A DNA stretch of 64,000 nucleotides from Brevundimonas sp. M20 (GTDB lineage: Bacteria; Pseudomonadota; Alphaproteobacteria; Caulobacterales; Caulobacteraceae): the NCBI RefSeq assembly GCF_006547065.1, contig NZ_CP041243.1:2061001-2125000 (forward strand), read 5' to 3'. Shown piece by piece: positions 1 through 9,110 of this stretch (within the stretch, counting starts at the first letter, position 1; each line of letters starts with the position of its first letter). Under the pieces are notes generated by a model. The model had not been told where the DNA came from and made no database searches. It was given only the letters and a program-made list of their open reading frames with translations. Position numbers and translations under genes: made by a program.

Positions 1-389
1 ACGCCGACCGTGCGGTGCAGGATGAACTGACGAGCGAACTGCACCACGGCGCGGATGGTCTGCTCATCGAACGGCTTGGACACGGCCCCCAGGGCGCCGG
101 CGAAGCCTTCGGGGATCTGTTCCGGATTGGCGGTCAGGAAGACGACGGCCGTGCCGTACTCGCCCACGATTCGCTGGGCGATCTGCGGACCGGTGAGGCC
201 GTCCAGCAGGTTCACGTCGATCAGGGCCAGATCGGGCCGCTCACGCTCGGCGATGGCGAAGCCCCCCGCCTTGTCCATGGCGCAACCCACGACGTCGCAG
301 CCGGACTCGCCCAGGACGAGTTCCAATTCCATGGCCAGCAAGGCCTGGTCTTCCACGATCATGACCCGAAGGTCGGGCAGGTCGGACAC
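1..389 (-). CDS. single-domain response regulator (3' end cut by window edge)
   Basis: Reading leftward from a GTG at 389, preceded by a GGGGGAGA ribosome site, the frame is open to the window edge for 129 codons. It is a CheY-like receiver: acidic pair E13-D14, phosphoacceptor D58 in the context LALIDVNL, T86 in FLTAN and K105 in SKPF are all present. A receiver of this family is about 125-130 residues, so only the last few residues, or a short output tail, can be missing. It diverges from the histidine-kinase-like gene at 519, which suggests a signalling pair. The receiver most resembles those partnered with HWE/HisKA_2 kinases; that partner assignment is inference. Confidence 0.88.
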   Translation of the reverse strand, partial: MSDLPDLRVMIVEDQALLAMELELVLGESGCDVVGCAMDKAGGFAIAERERPDLALIDVNLLDGLTGPQIAQRIVGEYGTAVVFLTANPEQIPEGFAGALGAVSKPFDEQTIRAVVQFARQFILHRTVG

Positions 390-429
390 CCTATCTCCCC
401 CACAATAATCAGACGCATTTACACTGTTG

Positions 430-445
430 TGTCCGCCAGCGGACA
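430..445. repeat. 7-bp inverted repeat between divergent signalling genes
   Basis: TGTCCGC and GCGGACA flank a 2-bp spacer in the 129-bp gap between the response regulator (start 389) and the kinase-like gene (start 519). Its symmetry and position fit an operator, but no regulator is identifiable and a chance occurrence cannot be excluded. Confidence 0.35.
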
Positions 446-518
446 TGCCAACGCCCCATTGGCTATTTGGTTCTGTGTGGAGTAAGAATTCCGGCCATTT
501 TCAATCCTTGGGGGAACG

Positions 519-1121
519 ATGGCCGCGGCAGCGGAAGACCGGATTGTCGAGCTCCAGAAGCGTTTGCTCGGCGGATATCAGCTGCTCCAGACGCTCGTGG
601 GGATTCGCCTGCGAAGCGTGAGCGACCCCCAAAGCGTTCGCCACCTGACATGGCTCAGCGACGTCACCGCCGCCATGGAGCTGATCAGCCGTCGCATGGC
701 CGGCGACGGTCCGCTCGACTTCGCCGGCTATCTGGAAGACGTCGCGGCCTTCTGGAGCCGATCCTGCGAGAGCCGCGCGATCCGTATCGATGTGCGCGGT
801 CAGGCGACCCTTCTGCCCGACAGCCATCTTCTGCCGCTGGCGATCATCACCCACGAGCTGATCTCGAACGCCAGCCGCCACGCCTTCCCCGGCGACCGGC
901 GCGGTTCGATCGCCGTCGCCTTCTCCCGCGCGGTCGGCGGGGTCAGCCTCGTGGTTCGTGATTCCGGGATCGGAGCCGACGCCATCGAGCCGGGCGAGGG
1001 CCTGTCGCTGGTGCAGGGACTGGTCGACCACCTCCGCGGCTCCATGACCATCGAAACCGCCCCCGAAGCCGGCGTCGGCGTCCGCATCCGCCTGCCGCTG
1101 GAAGTCGGCCAAACGCACTGA
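519..1121 (+). CDS. HWE/HisKA_2-like histidine kinase core without the phosphoacceptor His
   Basis: A 200-residue soluble protein made of a helical dimerisation segment (about residues 6-60) and an HATPase_c domain. The N-box is seen as HELISNASRHAF, the G1 box as VRDSGIGA and the G2 box as GLSLVQGLVDHL. In the dimerisation helix the family motif HHRVKNNLQ aligns with QKRLLGGYQ, which places K14 where the phosphorylated His should be. There is no sensor domain or membrane segment. GGGGGAACG precedes the ATG. It diverges from a receiver-domain gene. It could be a ChpT-like phosphotransfer or dimerisation scaffold, an anti-sigma-type ATP-binding protein, or a decaying kinase; the sequence alone does not decide. 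Confidence 0.78.
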   Translation: MAAAAEDRIVELQKRLLGGYQLLQTLVGIRLRSVSDPQSVRHLTWLSDVTAAMELISRRMAGDGPLDFAGYLEDVAAFWSRSCESRAIRIDVRGQATLLPDSHLLPLAIITHELISNASRHAFPGDRRGSIAVAFSRAVGGVSLVVRDSGIGADAIEPGEGLSLVQGLVDHLRGSMTIETAPEAGVGVRIRLPLEVGQTH

Positions 1122-1254
1122 CACCACAGGCCCGCGGACAACAAAGCCGCAACCAAGGGCGGGTTCAGATGCGGAGACAGACACCCGAAAGCGTCGGTCA
1201 GCCGACATTGCGGCCGCATAACTTACTGACCAGATAGAAAATAACGCCGCTCGC

Positions 1255-1279
1255 GGAACTTCGCACTTGCGAGAAGGTT
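1255..1279 (+). promoter_or_regulatory. EcfG/SigT-type promoter (GGAAC-N16-GGTT)
   Basis: GGAAC at 1255-1259 and GGTT at 1276-1279 are 16 bp apart, 46 bp before the glycosyltransferase start at 1325. The alphaproteobacterial general stress sigma factor recognises GGAAC-N16/17-CGTT, so this is one mismatch from consensus. Confidence 0.55.
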
Positions 1280-1324
1280 GCCGATCCGGACGCCACGCCG
1301 GCGCGTGCTCCGGGGAATATCGCC

Positions 1325-2440
1325 ATGAAGATCGCTCAGGTCACCCCTCTGTATGAGGCCGTTCCGCCCAGGCTTTATGGAGGCACCGAAAGGGTGGTCG
1401 CGCACCTGACCGACGCCTTGGTGGATCTCGGCCACGACATCACCCTGTTCGCCTCGGCCGAAGCCGAGACCCGGGCGCGGCTGATCCCCGTGCGTGATCA
1501 GGCGATCCGGCTGGACCCCGCCCCGCTCAAATCCGATCTGGCCGCCCACATGACCATGCTGGCCGAGGTGCTGAAGCGCGCCGATGACTTCGACGTCATT
1601 CACTTCCACACCGACATGATCCACTTCCCGTTCTTCGAACGGTTCGCTGACAAGACCCTGACCACCCTGCACGGCCGACTGGACCTGAAGGATCTGCCCG
1701 GCGTTTATGAGCGTTGGCCGCGGTTCGGGCTGGTGTCGATCTCGGACGATCAGCGTCGCCCGCTGCCCTTCGCCAACTGGAAGGCGACGGTGCATCACGG
1801 TATGCCGTCGGATCTCTACACTTTCAGTCCGAAGTCGGAAGGCTACCTCGCCTTCCTCGGTCGCATATCTCCCGAGAAGCGCCCCGACCGCGCCATCGAG
1901 ATCGCCACCAAGCTGGGCAAGCCCCTGAAGATGGCTGCCAAGGTCGATGCGGCGGACAAGGCCTACTGGGAGACGGTCATCAAGCCCATGGTCGATGGCA
2001 ACGCGCTGGTCGAGTTCATCGGCGAGATCGGCGACCATCAGAAGCCCGCCTTCCTGGGCGGCGCCGAGGCTCTGCTGTTCCCCATCGACTGGCCCGAGCC
2101 CTTCGGCCTGGTGATGATCGAAGCCATGGCCTGCGGCACACCCGTCATCGCCTTCCGCTGTGGCTCGACACCGGAAGTGATCGAGGACGGCCAGACCGGT
2201 TTCCTCGTCGAGACTATGGAACAGGCCGTCGCCGCCGCGAGCCGCGCTCACCTGCTGGACCGCGAGGCCATCCGCGCCCGGTTCGAACTGCGTTTCTCGG
2301 CCACGGCGATGGCCCGTCGCTATCTGGACGTCTATGGCGATCTGCTGGCCCGCCGTCCATTCGCCGAGGCGCCGTTGGCGGAGGTGGTCACGCCTTTGCG
2401 GCCGCTCGAGGAAGATCGCAGTTTCGCGGCCATCGCCTGA
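1325..2440 (+). CDS. family 4 glycosyltransferase
   Basis: A 371-residue GT-B glycosyltransferase. The N-terminal half opens with MKIAQVTPLYEAVPPRLYGG, the usual glycine-rich acceptor loop of GT4 enzymes. The C-terminal half has GRISPEKRPDRAIEIA (donor-site region), then EPFGLVMIEAMACGTPVIA, the conserved E-x7-E element contacting the nucleotide sugar. GGGGAA precedes the ATG. It is followed after 65 bp by a debranching-type glycosidase, which suggests a joint role in a stress- or storage-related glucan or sugar glycoside, but the substrate cannot be read from the sequence. An EcfG-like promoter lies upstream. Confidence 0.88.
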   Translation: MKIAQVTPLYEAVPPRLYGGTERVVAHLTDALVDLGHDITLFASAEAETRARLIPVRDQAIRLDPAPLKSDLAAHMTMLAEVLKRADDFDVIHFHTDMIHFPFFERFADKTLTTLHGRLDLKDLPGVYERWPRFGLVSISDDQRRPLPFANWKATVHHGMPSDLYTFSPKSEGYLAFLGRISPEKRPDRAIEIATKLGKPLKMAAKVDAADKAYWETVIKPMVDGNALVEFIGEIGDHQKPAFLGGAEALLFPIDWPEPFGLVMIEAMACGTPVIAFRCGSTPEVIEDGQTGFLVETMEQAVAAASRAHLLDREAIRARFELRFSATAMARRYLDVYGDLLARRPFAEAPLAEVVTPLRPLEEDRSFAAIA

Positions 2441-2505
2441 ACCCGCTTCCGCCATCAAGCGTTCGCATTTGCGAGACAGCCTGACCGGCATCGAAGGGAG
2501 CCCTC

Positions 2506-4653
2506 ATGGACGACGCCTATTCGGTGCAGACCACAGCCGCTGACGGCGGCGAGGTAGACGGCCTCGAGCAGTTGATGGCGCTGAAGGACGCCGACACCTT
2601 TTGTGTCGCGGATCACTGGGGCGACCTGAAGGGCGGGGCCGATGGTCTTTTCGACCATGACACCCGCCTGCTGTCCCGCTTCGTCATGACCGTGGGCGGG
2701 ACCCGACCGTCGCGCCTGAGCTCAGGCGTCAGTCAGGACAACGTCTTCTTCATCTGCCACACCACCAACCGCCCCCTTCCCCCGATGGGCGGGCGCTCGG
2801 CCCCGGCGGGCGTGCTGCACATCGAGCGGCGGCGGTTCATCCGTGATCGCCGACTGTTCGAGCGTGTGCGACTGGTGAACCACGGCGTCGAGGACGTGCT
2901 GTTGCCGCTGTCGTTCGACTTCGCCGCCGACTTCGCCGACATCTTCCAGGTGCGCGGCACATCCCGCCTGAAACACGGGACCATCGCGCCGCCCACCACC
3001 GACGGGCGTCGGGTCAGCTTCAGCTACACCGGTCTGGACAACGTCCGGCGCAACGCCTGTCTGGCCTTCTCCGAGCCGCCGGCCCGGCTGACGGGATCGA
3101 AGGCCGACTTCATGTTCAGCCTGCCGAAGGGCAAGCGGATTGATCTCTATATCGAGTGCGGGCCCGACCGCTGTGAACAGCCGGACGAGACACGCTTCCG
3201 CCTGAACGCCATCGAGGCGCGCCTGTCCATGCGTCGCCGGCGTCGCCGGGGCGCCTCGCTGCGCGGACCGCGCAGCCCGCGCTTCAACGACTGGCTGGAC
3301 CAAAGCCGCGCCGATGTGGCCCTTCTGACCACCGACCTTCCGACTGGTCCCTACCCCTATGCGGGCGTGCCCTGGTTCTCGACTCCGTTCGGGCGGGACG
3401 GAATCATCACCGCCTGGCAGATGCTGTGGCTCGATCCGTCACTGGCTCGGGGCGTTCTGACCTACCTGGCCAGCCGGCAGGCGACCGAGGTCTCGGCATT
3501 CCAGGACAGCGCGCCCGGGAAGATCATGCACGAGACCCGCGGCGGCGAGATGAGCGCGCTCGGCGAGGTGCCGTTCGGCCTGTACTACGGCGGCGTCGAC
3601 ACCACCTGCCTGTTCGTGGCGCTGGCGGGCGCCTACGCCCGGCGCACCGGCGACTTCAGGCTGATCCGCGAACTGTGGCCCAATCTGCTGGCGGCCACGC
3701 GCTGGATGACCGACTACGGCGACATCCGGAAAGACGGGCTGATCAGCTACCAGCGCGGCGCCGATAGCGGTTTGTCCAATCAGGGCTGGAAGGACTCCGA
3801 GGACTCCATCTTCCACGCCGACGGTCGCTTCCCCAAGGGCCCGATCGCCCTGCTGGAGGTTCAGGGCTACGCCTTCGCCGCCTGGCGGGCGATGGCCGAT
3901 CTGGCGGGCCTGCTGGGGGATGACGGTCAGGCGGAATGGGCGGCACGCGCCGAGGCGACCCGCGCGCTGGTCGAGGACAGGTTCTGGATGGAAGACGAGG
4001 GCTTCTACGCCATCGCGCTGGACGGCGACGGCGAACAGTGCCGCGCCATCGGCTCCAACGCCGGCCACCTGATGTTCACCGGCCTGCCGTCGCGCGAGCG
4101 GGCGCTGAAGGTGACGAAGCGGATGCTGTCGGCGGAGTTCCGCTCGGGCTGGGGCGTGCGGACGCTGGCGACCGGCCAGGCCCGGTTCAACCCCATGAGC
4201 TATCACGACGGCTCGGTCTGGCCTCACGACACCGCCATGGCGGCGGCGGGCATGGCGCGATATGGCGAACGTCGCGCTGTCGCCCTGCTGTTGAACGAAA
4301 TCTACGCCGCGGCCAGCCATTTCCGGATGCGATTGCCGGAGCTTTTCTGTGGCTTCGAGCGCATGACCGGGGAGCCGCCCATCGCCTATCCGGTGGCCTG
4401 CCTGCCGCAGGCCTGGGCCGCGGGATCGGTCTTCCTGATGCTGCAGTCCGCGCTTGGAGTGAACATCGATGCGGTCGAGGGGGTCGTCGAAATTGAGGAT
4501 CCCGTCCTGCCCGCGGGCATTGATCGGCTGAACGTGACAGGTCTTCAGGTGGGCGACGGGCGCGTCGACCTCGCCTTCCAGCTGATGGGAACCCGCACTG
4601 TCGTCATGCCCCACCGCCGCGACGGCGGCCTGAAGGTGCGGACGCTCGGCTGA
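2506..4653 (+). CDS. amylo-alpha-1,6-glucosidase / glycogen debranching enzyme family protein
   Basis: A 715-residue cytosolic protein with two parts. Residues about 25-240 match the N-terminal GDE_N_bis beta-sandwich (WGDLKGGADGLFDHDTRLLSRF). Residues about 275-640 form the GH133-like (alpha/alpha)6 barrel, with PWFSTPFGRDGIITAWQMLW, YYGGVDTTCLFVALAGAYA and YHDGSVWPHDTAMAAAGMARY. The family hydrolyses alpha-1,6 branch glucose or related oligosaccharides. It probably shares a transcript with the upstream GT4 gene. Start is the ATG at 2506 behind AAGGGAG. Many bacterial members lack a proven substrate, so the debranching role is by family only. Confidence 0.88.
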   Translation: MDDAYSVQTTAADGGEVDGLEQLMALKDADTFCVADHWGDLKGGADGLFDHDTRLLSRFVMTVGGTRPSRLSSGVSQDNVFFICHTTNRPLPPMGGRSAPAGVLHIERRRFIRDRRLFERVRLVNHGVEDVLLPLSFDFAADFADIFQVRGTSRLKHGTIAPPTTDGRRVSFSYTGLDNVRRNACLAFSEPPARLTGSKADFMFSLPKGKRIDLYIECGPDRCEQPDETRFRLNAIEARLSMRRRRRRGASLRGPRSPRFNDWLDQSRADVALLTTDLPTGPYPYAGVPWFSTPFGRDGIITAWQMLWLDPSLARGVLTYLASRQATEVSAFQDSAPGKIMHETRGGEMSALGEVPFGLYYGGVDTTCLFVALAGAYARRTGDFRLIRELWPNLLAATRWMTDYGDIRKDGLISYQRGADSGLSNQGWKDSEDSIFHADGRFPKGPIALLEVQGYAFAAWRAMADLAGLLGDDGQAEWAARAEATRALVEDRFWMEDEGFYAIALDGDGEQCRAIGSNAGHLMFTGLPSRERALKVTKRMLSAEFRSGWGVRTLATGQARFNPMSYHDGSVWPHDTAMAAAGMARYGERRAVALLLNEIYAAASHFRMRLPELFCGFERMTGEPPIAYPVACLPQAWAAGSVFLMLQSALGVNIDAVEGVVEIEDPVLPAGIDRLNVTGLQVGDGRVDLAFQLMGTRTVVMPHRRDGGLKVRTLG

Positions 4654-4749
4654 CGTCTGCGCATCACTGTCAGCGCCCTGCGGTATCACCTCCGGAAACG
4701 GAACCCCTCGCCTCCCCACCGATTGCGAAGGTCCACAAGGGAGGTTTCC

Positions 4750-5352
4750 ATGAAACGCATACTCATCCTTTCCGTCGGCGCCCTCGCGCTGACTGTCACC
4801 GCCTGCCAGCAGGAAAGCGGCGGCGCGTCTGACCAGCAAAACCAGGCGGTGAACGCCGCCCAGGACACGACCGCCGGCGTCGTCGGAAGCGTCGCCGGGT
4901 CAATGGGCGCCATGACGTCCGCGTCCTTCGTGAGCAACGCCGCCATCGGCGGCATGTATGAGGTCGAGGCCGGCCGCATCGCGGCGCAGCGATCGACCAA
5001 TCCCCGCATCAAGGCGCTCGGCGAGAAAATGGTGGCTGACCACACCAAGGCCGGAGACGCGCTCAAACCCATCGCGGCGGCGGCGAACCTGACCGTCCCC
5101 ACGGCGCTGGATCAACGCCATCAGGGCCTGATCGACAACCTTCGCGGCGCCAGCGATCAGGACTTTGACCGTGTCTACCTCCAGCAACAGGAGGCCGCCC
5201 ACAACGAAACGGCCATGCTGCTCGAGAACTATGGCCGGATGGGCGACAACGACGCTCTGAAGGCGTGGGCGGCGGAGACCCTGCCGGTCGTCAAGGGCCA
5301 TCAGGGCATGGTCGACCAGCTGGACGAGGCTGACGCCGACGCCGCCCGCTGA
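4750..5352 (+). CDS. DUF4142 lipoprotein
   Basis: A 200-residue secreted protein. The signal peptide MKRILILSVGALALTVTAC ends in a lipobox (VTAC), so it should be lipid-anchored. The mature part carries the ferritin-like helical DUF4142 domain: AAIGGMYEVEAGRIAAQRS, then NPRIKALGEKMVADHTKAGDAL, then HNETAMLLENYGR. The ATG at 4750 is chosen over an in-frame ATG at 4723 because AGGGAGG sits just before it and the signal peptide starts there. DUF4142 proteins are common stress-induced envelope proteins without a proven activity. A GGAAC at 4700 is followed by GATT rather than NGTT, so stress control is not claimed. Confidence 0.85.
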   Translation: MKRILILSVGALALTVTACQQESGGASDQQNQAVNAAQDTTAGVVGSVAGSMGAMTSASFVSNAAIGGMYEVEAGRIAAQRSTNPRIKALGEKMVADHTKAGDALKPIAAAANLTVPTALDQRHQGLIDNLRGASDQDFDRVYLQQQEAAHNETAMLLENYGRMGDNDALKAWAAETLPVVKGHQGMVDQLDEADADAAR

Positions 5353-5429
5353 TCAGCGACCGGCGGTCGGAACCCAAGCCGATCCCGCCGGTTGGTCGGA
5401 CGAGCAGAACAAGGCTCACTCTTAAAAGG

Positions 5430-5471
5430 AACCCCGGTTCGCATGCCCCTCGAACCGGGGTTTCGATTCTT
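5430..5471 (+). terminator. rho-independent terminator
   Basis: A perfect 12-bp stem (5430-5441 with 5451-5462, core CCCCGGTTCG) closes a 9-nt loop and runs into a T-rich tail. It ends the DUF4142 transcript before Ku. Confidence 0.85.
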
Positions 5472-5532
5472 GCGTCCTGCAACGCCTCCGGGCGGCCGAC
5501 GTTAGGGTCTCGACAATCGACGGAGCAGAGCC

Positions 5533-6423
5533 ATGGTCGCCCGCCCCACTTGGCAAGGACATCTGAAGCTGTCGCTCGTCAGCTGCCCCGTGGCGCTCTA
5601 CACCGCCACGACCAGTGCGAACGACGTGCGCTTCCATTTGATCAATCCCGAGACCAACAACCGCATCCGCATGGTCCCGACCGACCCGGACGCCGGTCCT
5701 GTCGAACGCGCCGATCTGGTGAAGGGCTATGAGGTGTCTAAGGACGAGTATGTCCTGTTCGACGACGCCGATTTCGAAAAGGTGAAGCTGGAGAGCACCA
5801 AGGCCATCTCCATCGACAAGTTCGTGGACGAAGCCGATATCGACCGCCTATATTGGGCCGATCCCTATTTCGTAATGCCTGAGAAGGGCGCCGGGATCGA
5901 AGCCTTCGTGGTCATACGCGACGCGATGAAGAAGCAGGGCAAGGTGGCGCTGGGCTCCCTGGTTCTGCGCGGCAAGGAACGACAGCTGGCGCTGGAAGTC
6001 CGCGACAAGGGGCTCGTCGCCTGGACACTGCGCGCCCATGACGAGGTGCGCGACGCCGGAGACTATTTCGACGACATTCCAAAGGTGGAGGCGGACACCG
6101 ACATGGTCGAGATCGCCACACGCATTATCAGTCAGAAGGAGGCGGACTTCGACCCGACCACCTTCAAGGACCGATACGACGACGCCCTGAAGGCCCTGAT
6201 CAAGTCCAAGACCAAGGGCGGCAAGCGTCTGGTCGAGGCGCCCGAGCCCGAGGACACCAATGTCATCGACCTGATGGCGGCTCTCAGGAACAGCCTGAAG
6301 GGCTCTGCCACGTCCGCGAAGAACAAGACCCCGACGAAGGCTTCAGCGAAGAAGCCCGCCGCCAAGGCGGCCACGAAGAAGCCCCCCGCGAAGAAGCCGG
6401 CCTCTCGCAAAAAGGCCGCCTGA
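5533..6423 (+). CDS. ku: Ku protein, non-homologous end joining
   Basis: A 296-residue bacterial Ku homodimer subunit that binds DNA double-strand ends and recruits LigD. The Ku core starts at TWQGHLKLSLVSCPVALY and includes KGYEVSKDEYVLFDDADFEKV and the bridge region AFVVIRDAMKKQGKVALGSLVLRGKE. The last 50 residues are a basic Lys/Ala/Pro-rich tail (KKPAAKAATKKPPAKKPA), as in Ku proteins that slide along or bind DNA through their C-terminus. It converges on ligD with only 3 bp between the stop codons. No EcfG-like site was found in the short upstream gap. Confidence 0.95.
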   Translation: MVARPTWQGHLKLSLVSCPVALYTATTSANDVRFHLINPETNNRIRMVPTDPDAGPVERADLVKGYEVSKDEYVLFDDADFEKVKLESTKAISIDKFVDEADIDRLYWADPYFVMPEKGAGIEAFVVIRDAMKKQGKVALGSLVLRGKERQLALEVRDKGLVAWTLRAHDEVRDAGDYFDDIPKVEADTDMVEIATRIISQKEADFDPTTFKDRYDDALKALIKSKTKGGKRLVEAPEPEDTNVIDLMAALRNSLKGSATSAKNKTPTKASAKKPAAKAATKKPPAKKPASRKKAA

Positions 6424-6426
6424 GGC

Positions 6427-9012
6427 TCAGTCCACGCCGAGCGTTTTCAACAGGGGTCGCAGGGAAGCCTCGGCCTTGCGGAAGTCCGTCCACGGGTCCG
6501 GCTTCTTGAGCAGGGCCGCCGCGTCGTGCAGGGTGAAGACGCGCGGATCGAGTCCCTTTCGAACCTGCCCCCAGGACAGGGGAAAGGCGATACCGGCGCC
6601 TGGCCGTGCGCGCGGAGACCAGGGCGCGACAGCCGTCGCCATCCGCCCGTTGCGCAGATAGTCGATGAAGATCTTCCCGCCCCGTGCCTTCTTGGCGAGG
6701 GTTGTCGTGAAACGGTCGGGATCATCCCGGCGGGTATCCTCCGAGACGGCTTTGGCGAAGGCCTTGCACTGGTCCCACTCCACCCGGCTGCGCCCGTCCG
6801 AACGGATGGGGACCACGACATGCAGTCCCTTGCCGCCGGTCGTCTTCACAAAGGGCGTAAGGCCGAGGGTCTCCAGCTTCGCCTTCACCACCTTCGCGCC
6901 GGCGATGACGTCGTCAAAGTCGAGGCCCTCGTCCGGATCGAGGTCGAAGGTGACCTGTTCGGGCGTATCCGGATCGCCCGGGCGACAGCCCCAGGGATGC
7001 AGCTCCAGACCACCGGCCTGACCGATAGCGACCAGACCACCGACGTCCTCCACGCCGACGTAGGGCTTGCGCTCTTTCACGTCGATCAGTTTCAGCCGCG
7101 GATTTGAACCGGGCATGGCGTGGCGCTGGAAGAACCTTTGCCCCTCGATACCGTCCGGTGCGCGGACGATGGAGACCGGGCGGTCGGCCACGTAAGGCAG
7201 GATGCGGTCGGCGGCGCTCTCATAGTAGCGGGCCAGATCGGCCTTGGTGATCGCCGGGCGCCCGTCGAAGGAGGGCCACAGCACCTTGTCGGGGCTGGAG
7301 ATCGTCACGCCGTCGACCACCAACCGGCCTTTCGTCGTCGCCGCGCCCGGCACGCGTATAGAGGCCTTCTTCTCGCTCGCCTTCGGTTTCGCGGGAGCTT
7401 GGGGTTGCTCCGTCACCTCGGCGGCGGGCTTGTCCTGTCGCAAGCCCTTGAACGCCGCCTGCCGCAGCGTGCCGCTGTCGGTGTAGCCGCCGTGCTCGAT
7501 CTCGGCGACCAGCACCGGCTTGACCCAGTGGACGGTATGCGGCCCGGCGCGGCGTTTGGGGGCCTCCTTGCCGATGAAGGGACTCTCGTCGGCGGCGACC
7601 GCCTTCAGCGCCGGCTCCAGCGTCTTCAGAACGGCGGCGGAATAGCCGGTCCCGACCCGGCCCAGATGACGCAGGCCGTTCCGCTCCCGCACCCCCACGA
7701 TCAGGGAGCGGAAGCGGTTTCCCTCGGCGGTCCAGCCGCCGATCACCACCTCATCTCCGCCCCGGCATTTGGACTTCACCCAGCTCGACGACCGACCCTC
7801 CCGGTAGGAGGCGTCCAGTTTCTTGGAAATGACGCCTTCCAGATCCATTCGACAGGCGCTCTGCAAGACCGCCTGACCGGTCGAGCCGAAGTGATCGACA
7901 TAGCGGATGCGTTGGCGCGCGGCCTTCGGGATGCGGTCGATCCAGGCCTGCAGCCGCGCCTTGCGGTGCGACAGCGGCAGGTCGCGCAAATCCTCCGGCC
8001 CCTCGAACAGCAGGTCGAAAGCGAAGTAGACCAGTGAAGCGGTCTTTTCGTCCGAGATGGCCGTTTGCAGGGCCGAAAAGTCCGGTCGGTGATCGCTGTC
8101 CAACGCGCACAGCTCCCCATCGATCACGGCGTCCGGCCAGCGCGCGGCGTCCTCGGCCAGCTCCGGGAATTTCGCGGACCAGTCCAGCCCCTTGCGGGTC
8201 CGGACGGTCGCCCGGGCGCCACCTGTAGCGACCTGCATGCGGTAGCCGTCGAACTTGATCTCGTGCACCCAACCTGGCCCGCCCGGCGGATAGTCGACCG
8301 GTTTGCACATCTGCAGCGGCACGAAGGCGTGAGGCTTCCTCGCCTTCGCGGTCACGGCCGCCCGCGCCTTGGGCTTGGCCGGACCCTTGCGCGCGACCGG
8401 CTTCGACGATGTCCACTGTTTCGCCCCGTCAGCGATCTCGGCGAGGCTGCGGCCCGTGGTGACGGAGGCGTCGATCTCCATGTTCGCATCGCCCTCGCCG
8501 GGGACGGCCTGCTCATCCTTCTCCTTGATCAGCAGCCAGTTGTTCCGCTTCGACGGCTTGCCGCGATCGGATTTCAGCCGCACCAGCGCCCAGCCGCCCT
8601 TCAGCCGCTCGCCGTCCAGCCACATCTTCAGCGAGCCCTTGGCGAAGTCCGCTTCCAGCGTTTCCGGCGCCTGCGGGCTCCAGGTCCCGGCGTCCCACAT
8701 CTGAACGGTCCCGGCGCCGTAGTTACCCGACGGGATGGTCCCTTCGAAGTCGCCGTAATCCAGCGGATGATCCTCGACCTCGACCGCCAATCGTTTGACC
8801 GCCGGATCGCGCGACGGGGCCTTGGTCACTGCCCAGGATTTCAGGACGCCGTCGAACTCAATGCGGAAGTCATAGTGCAGCCGGGTCGCCGCATGTCTTT
8901 GGATCAGATAGCGTAGCGGAGCGCCCCTGCCCTTGCGTCCCTTCAGGCCCTTCGGCTCCGGCGTCGCCTCGAACCGGCGCTTCTTTCGATAGGTCTCCAG
9001 CTCTCCGCGCAT
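6427..9012 (-). CDS. ligD: multidomain ATP-dependent DNA ligase LigD
   Basis: An 861-residue end-joining enzyme with the order phosphoesterase, ligase, polymerase. The 3'-phosphoesterase domain occupies about residues 30-190 (LIQRHAATRLHYDFRIE, HPLDYGDFEGTIPSGNYGAG). A low-complexity basic linker follows. The nucleotidyltransferase ligase core has the adenylated lysine K253 in EIKFDGYR. The archaeo-eukaryotic primase-like polymerase domain fills the C-terminal third (TFDLDPDEGLDFDDV, TTGGKGLHVVVPI). The ATG at 9012 is preferred over an upstream TTG because GAGGAAG precedes it at proper distance. It faces ku tail to tail, and together they form a complete two-component NHEJ system. Confidence 0.95.
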   Translation of the reverse strand: MRGELETYRKKRRFEATPEPKGLKGRKGRGAPLRYLIQRHAATRLHYDFRIEFDGVLKSWAVTKAPSRDPAVKRLAVEVEDHPLDYGDFEGTIPSGNYGAGTVQMWDAGTWSPQAPETLEADFAKGSLKMWLDGERLKGGWALVRLKSDRGKPSKRNNWLLIKEKDEQAVPGEGDANMEIDASVTTGRSLAEIADGAKQWTSSKPVARKGPAKPKARAAVTAKARKPHAFVPLQMCKPVDYPPGGPGWVHEIKFDGYRMQVATGGARATVRTRKGLDWSAKFPELAEDAARWPDAVIDGELCALDSDHRPDFSALQTAISDEKTASLVYFAFDLLFEGPEDLRDLPLSHRKARLQAWIDRIPKAARQRIRYVDHFGSTGQAVLQSACRMDLEGVISKKLDASYREGRSSSWVKSKCRGGDEVVIGGWTAEGNRFRSLIVGVRERNGLRHLGRVGTGYSAAVLKTLEPALKAVAADESPFIGKEAPKRRAGPHTVHWVKPVLVAEIEHGGYTDSGTLRQAAFKGLRQDKPAAEVTEQPQAPAKPKASEKKASIRVPGAATTKGRLVVDGVTISSPDKVLWPSFDGRPAITKADLARYYESAADRILPYVADRPVSIVRAPDGIEGQRFFQRHAMPGSNPRLKLIDVKERKPYVGVEDVGGLVAIGQAGGLELHPWGCRPGDPDTPEQVTFDLDPDEGLDFDDVIAGAKVVKAKLETLGLTPFVKTTGGKGLHVVVPIRSDGRSRVEWDQCKAFAKAVSEDTRRDDPDRFTTTLAKKARGGKIFIDYLRNGRMATAVAPWSPRARPGAGIAFPLSWGQVRKGLDPRVFTLHDAAALLKKPDPWTDFRKAEASLRPLLKTLGVD

Positions 9013-9077
9013 CCGGGTCTTCCTCAAGGGTCAAGGCGGACTCAACGCGGGCGGAGGCGGTTGGATCAGAGCCTGCT

Positions 9078-9102
9078 GGAACGGAGCGGCGGGCCCGCGG
9101 TT
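9078..9102 (+). promoter_or_regulatory. EcfG/SigT-type promoter before SemiSWEET
   Basis: GGAAC at 9078-9082 and GGTT at 9099-9102 are separated by 16 bp. The -10-like element ends only 8 bp before the ATG at 9111, so a transcript from here would have almost no leader. Confidence 0.5.
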
Positions 9103-9110
9103 TGAAGCGC

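Noticed and set aside
4700..4724. EcfG promoter before the DUF4142 lipoprotein
   Set aside because: GGAAC is present, but the 16-bp-spaced partner is GATT, which lacks the conserved GTT.
5533..9012. Ku and LigD as an unusual system
   Set aside because: Both proteins have standard domain content, and a ku-ligD pair is common in soil alphaproteobacteria.
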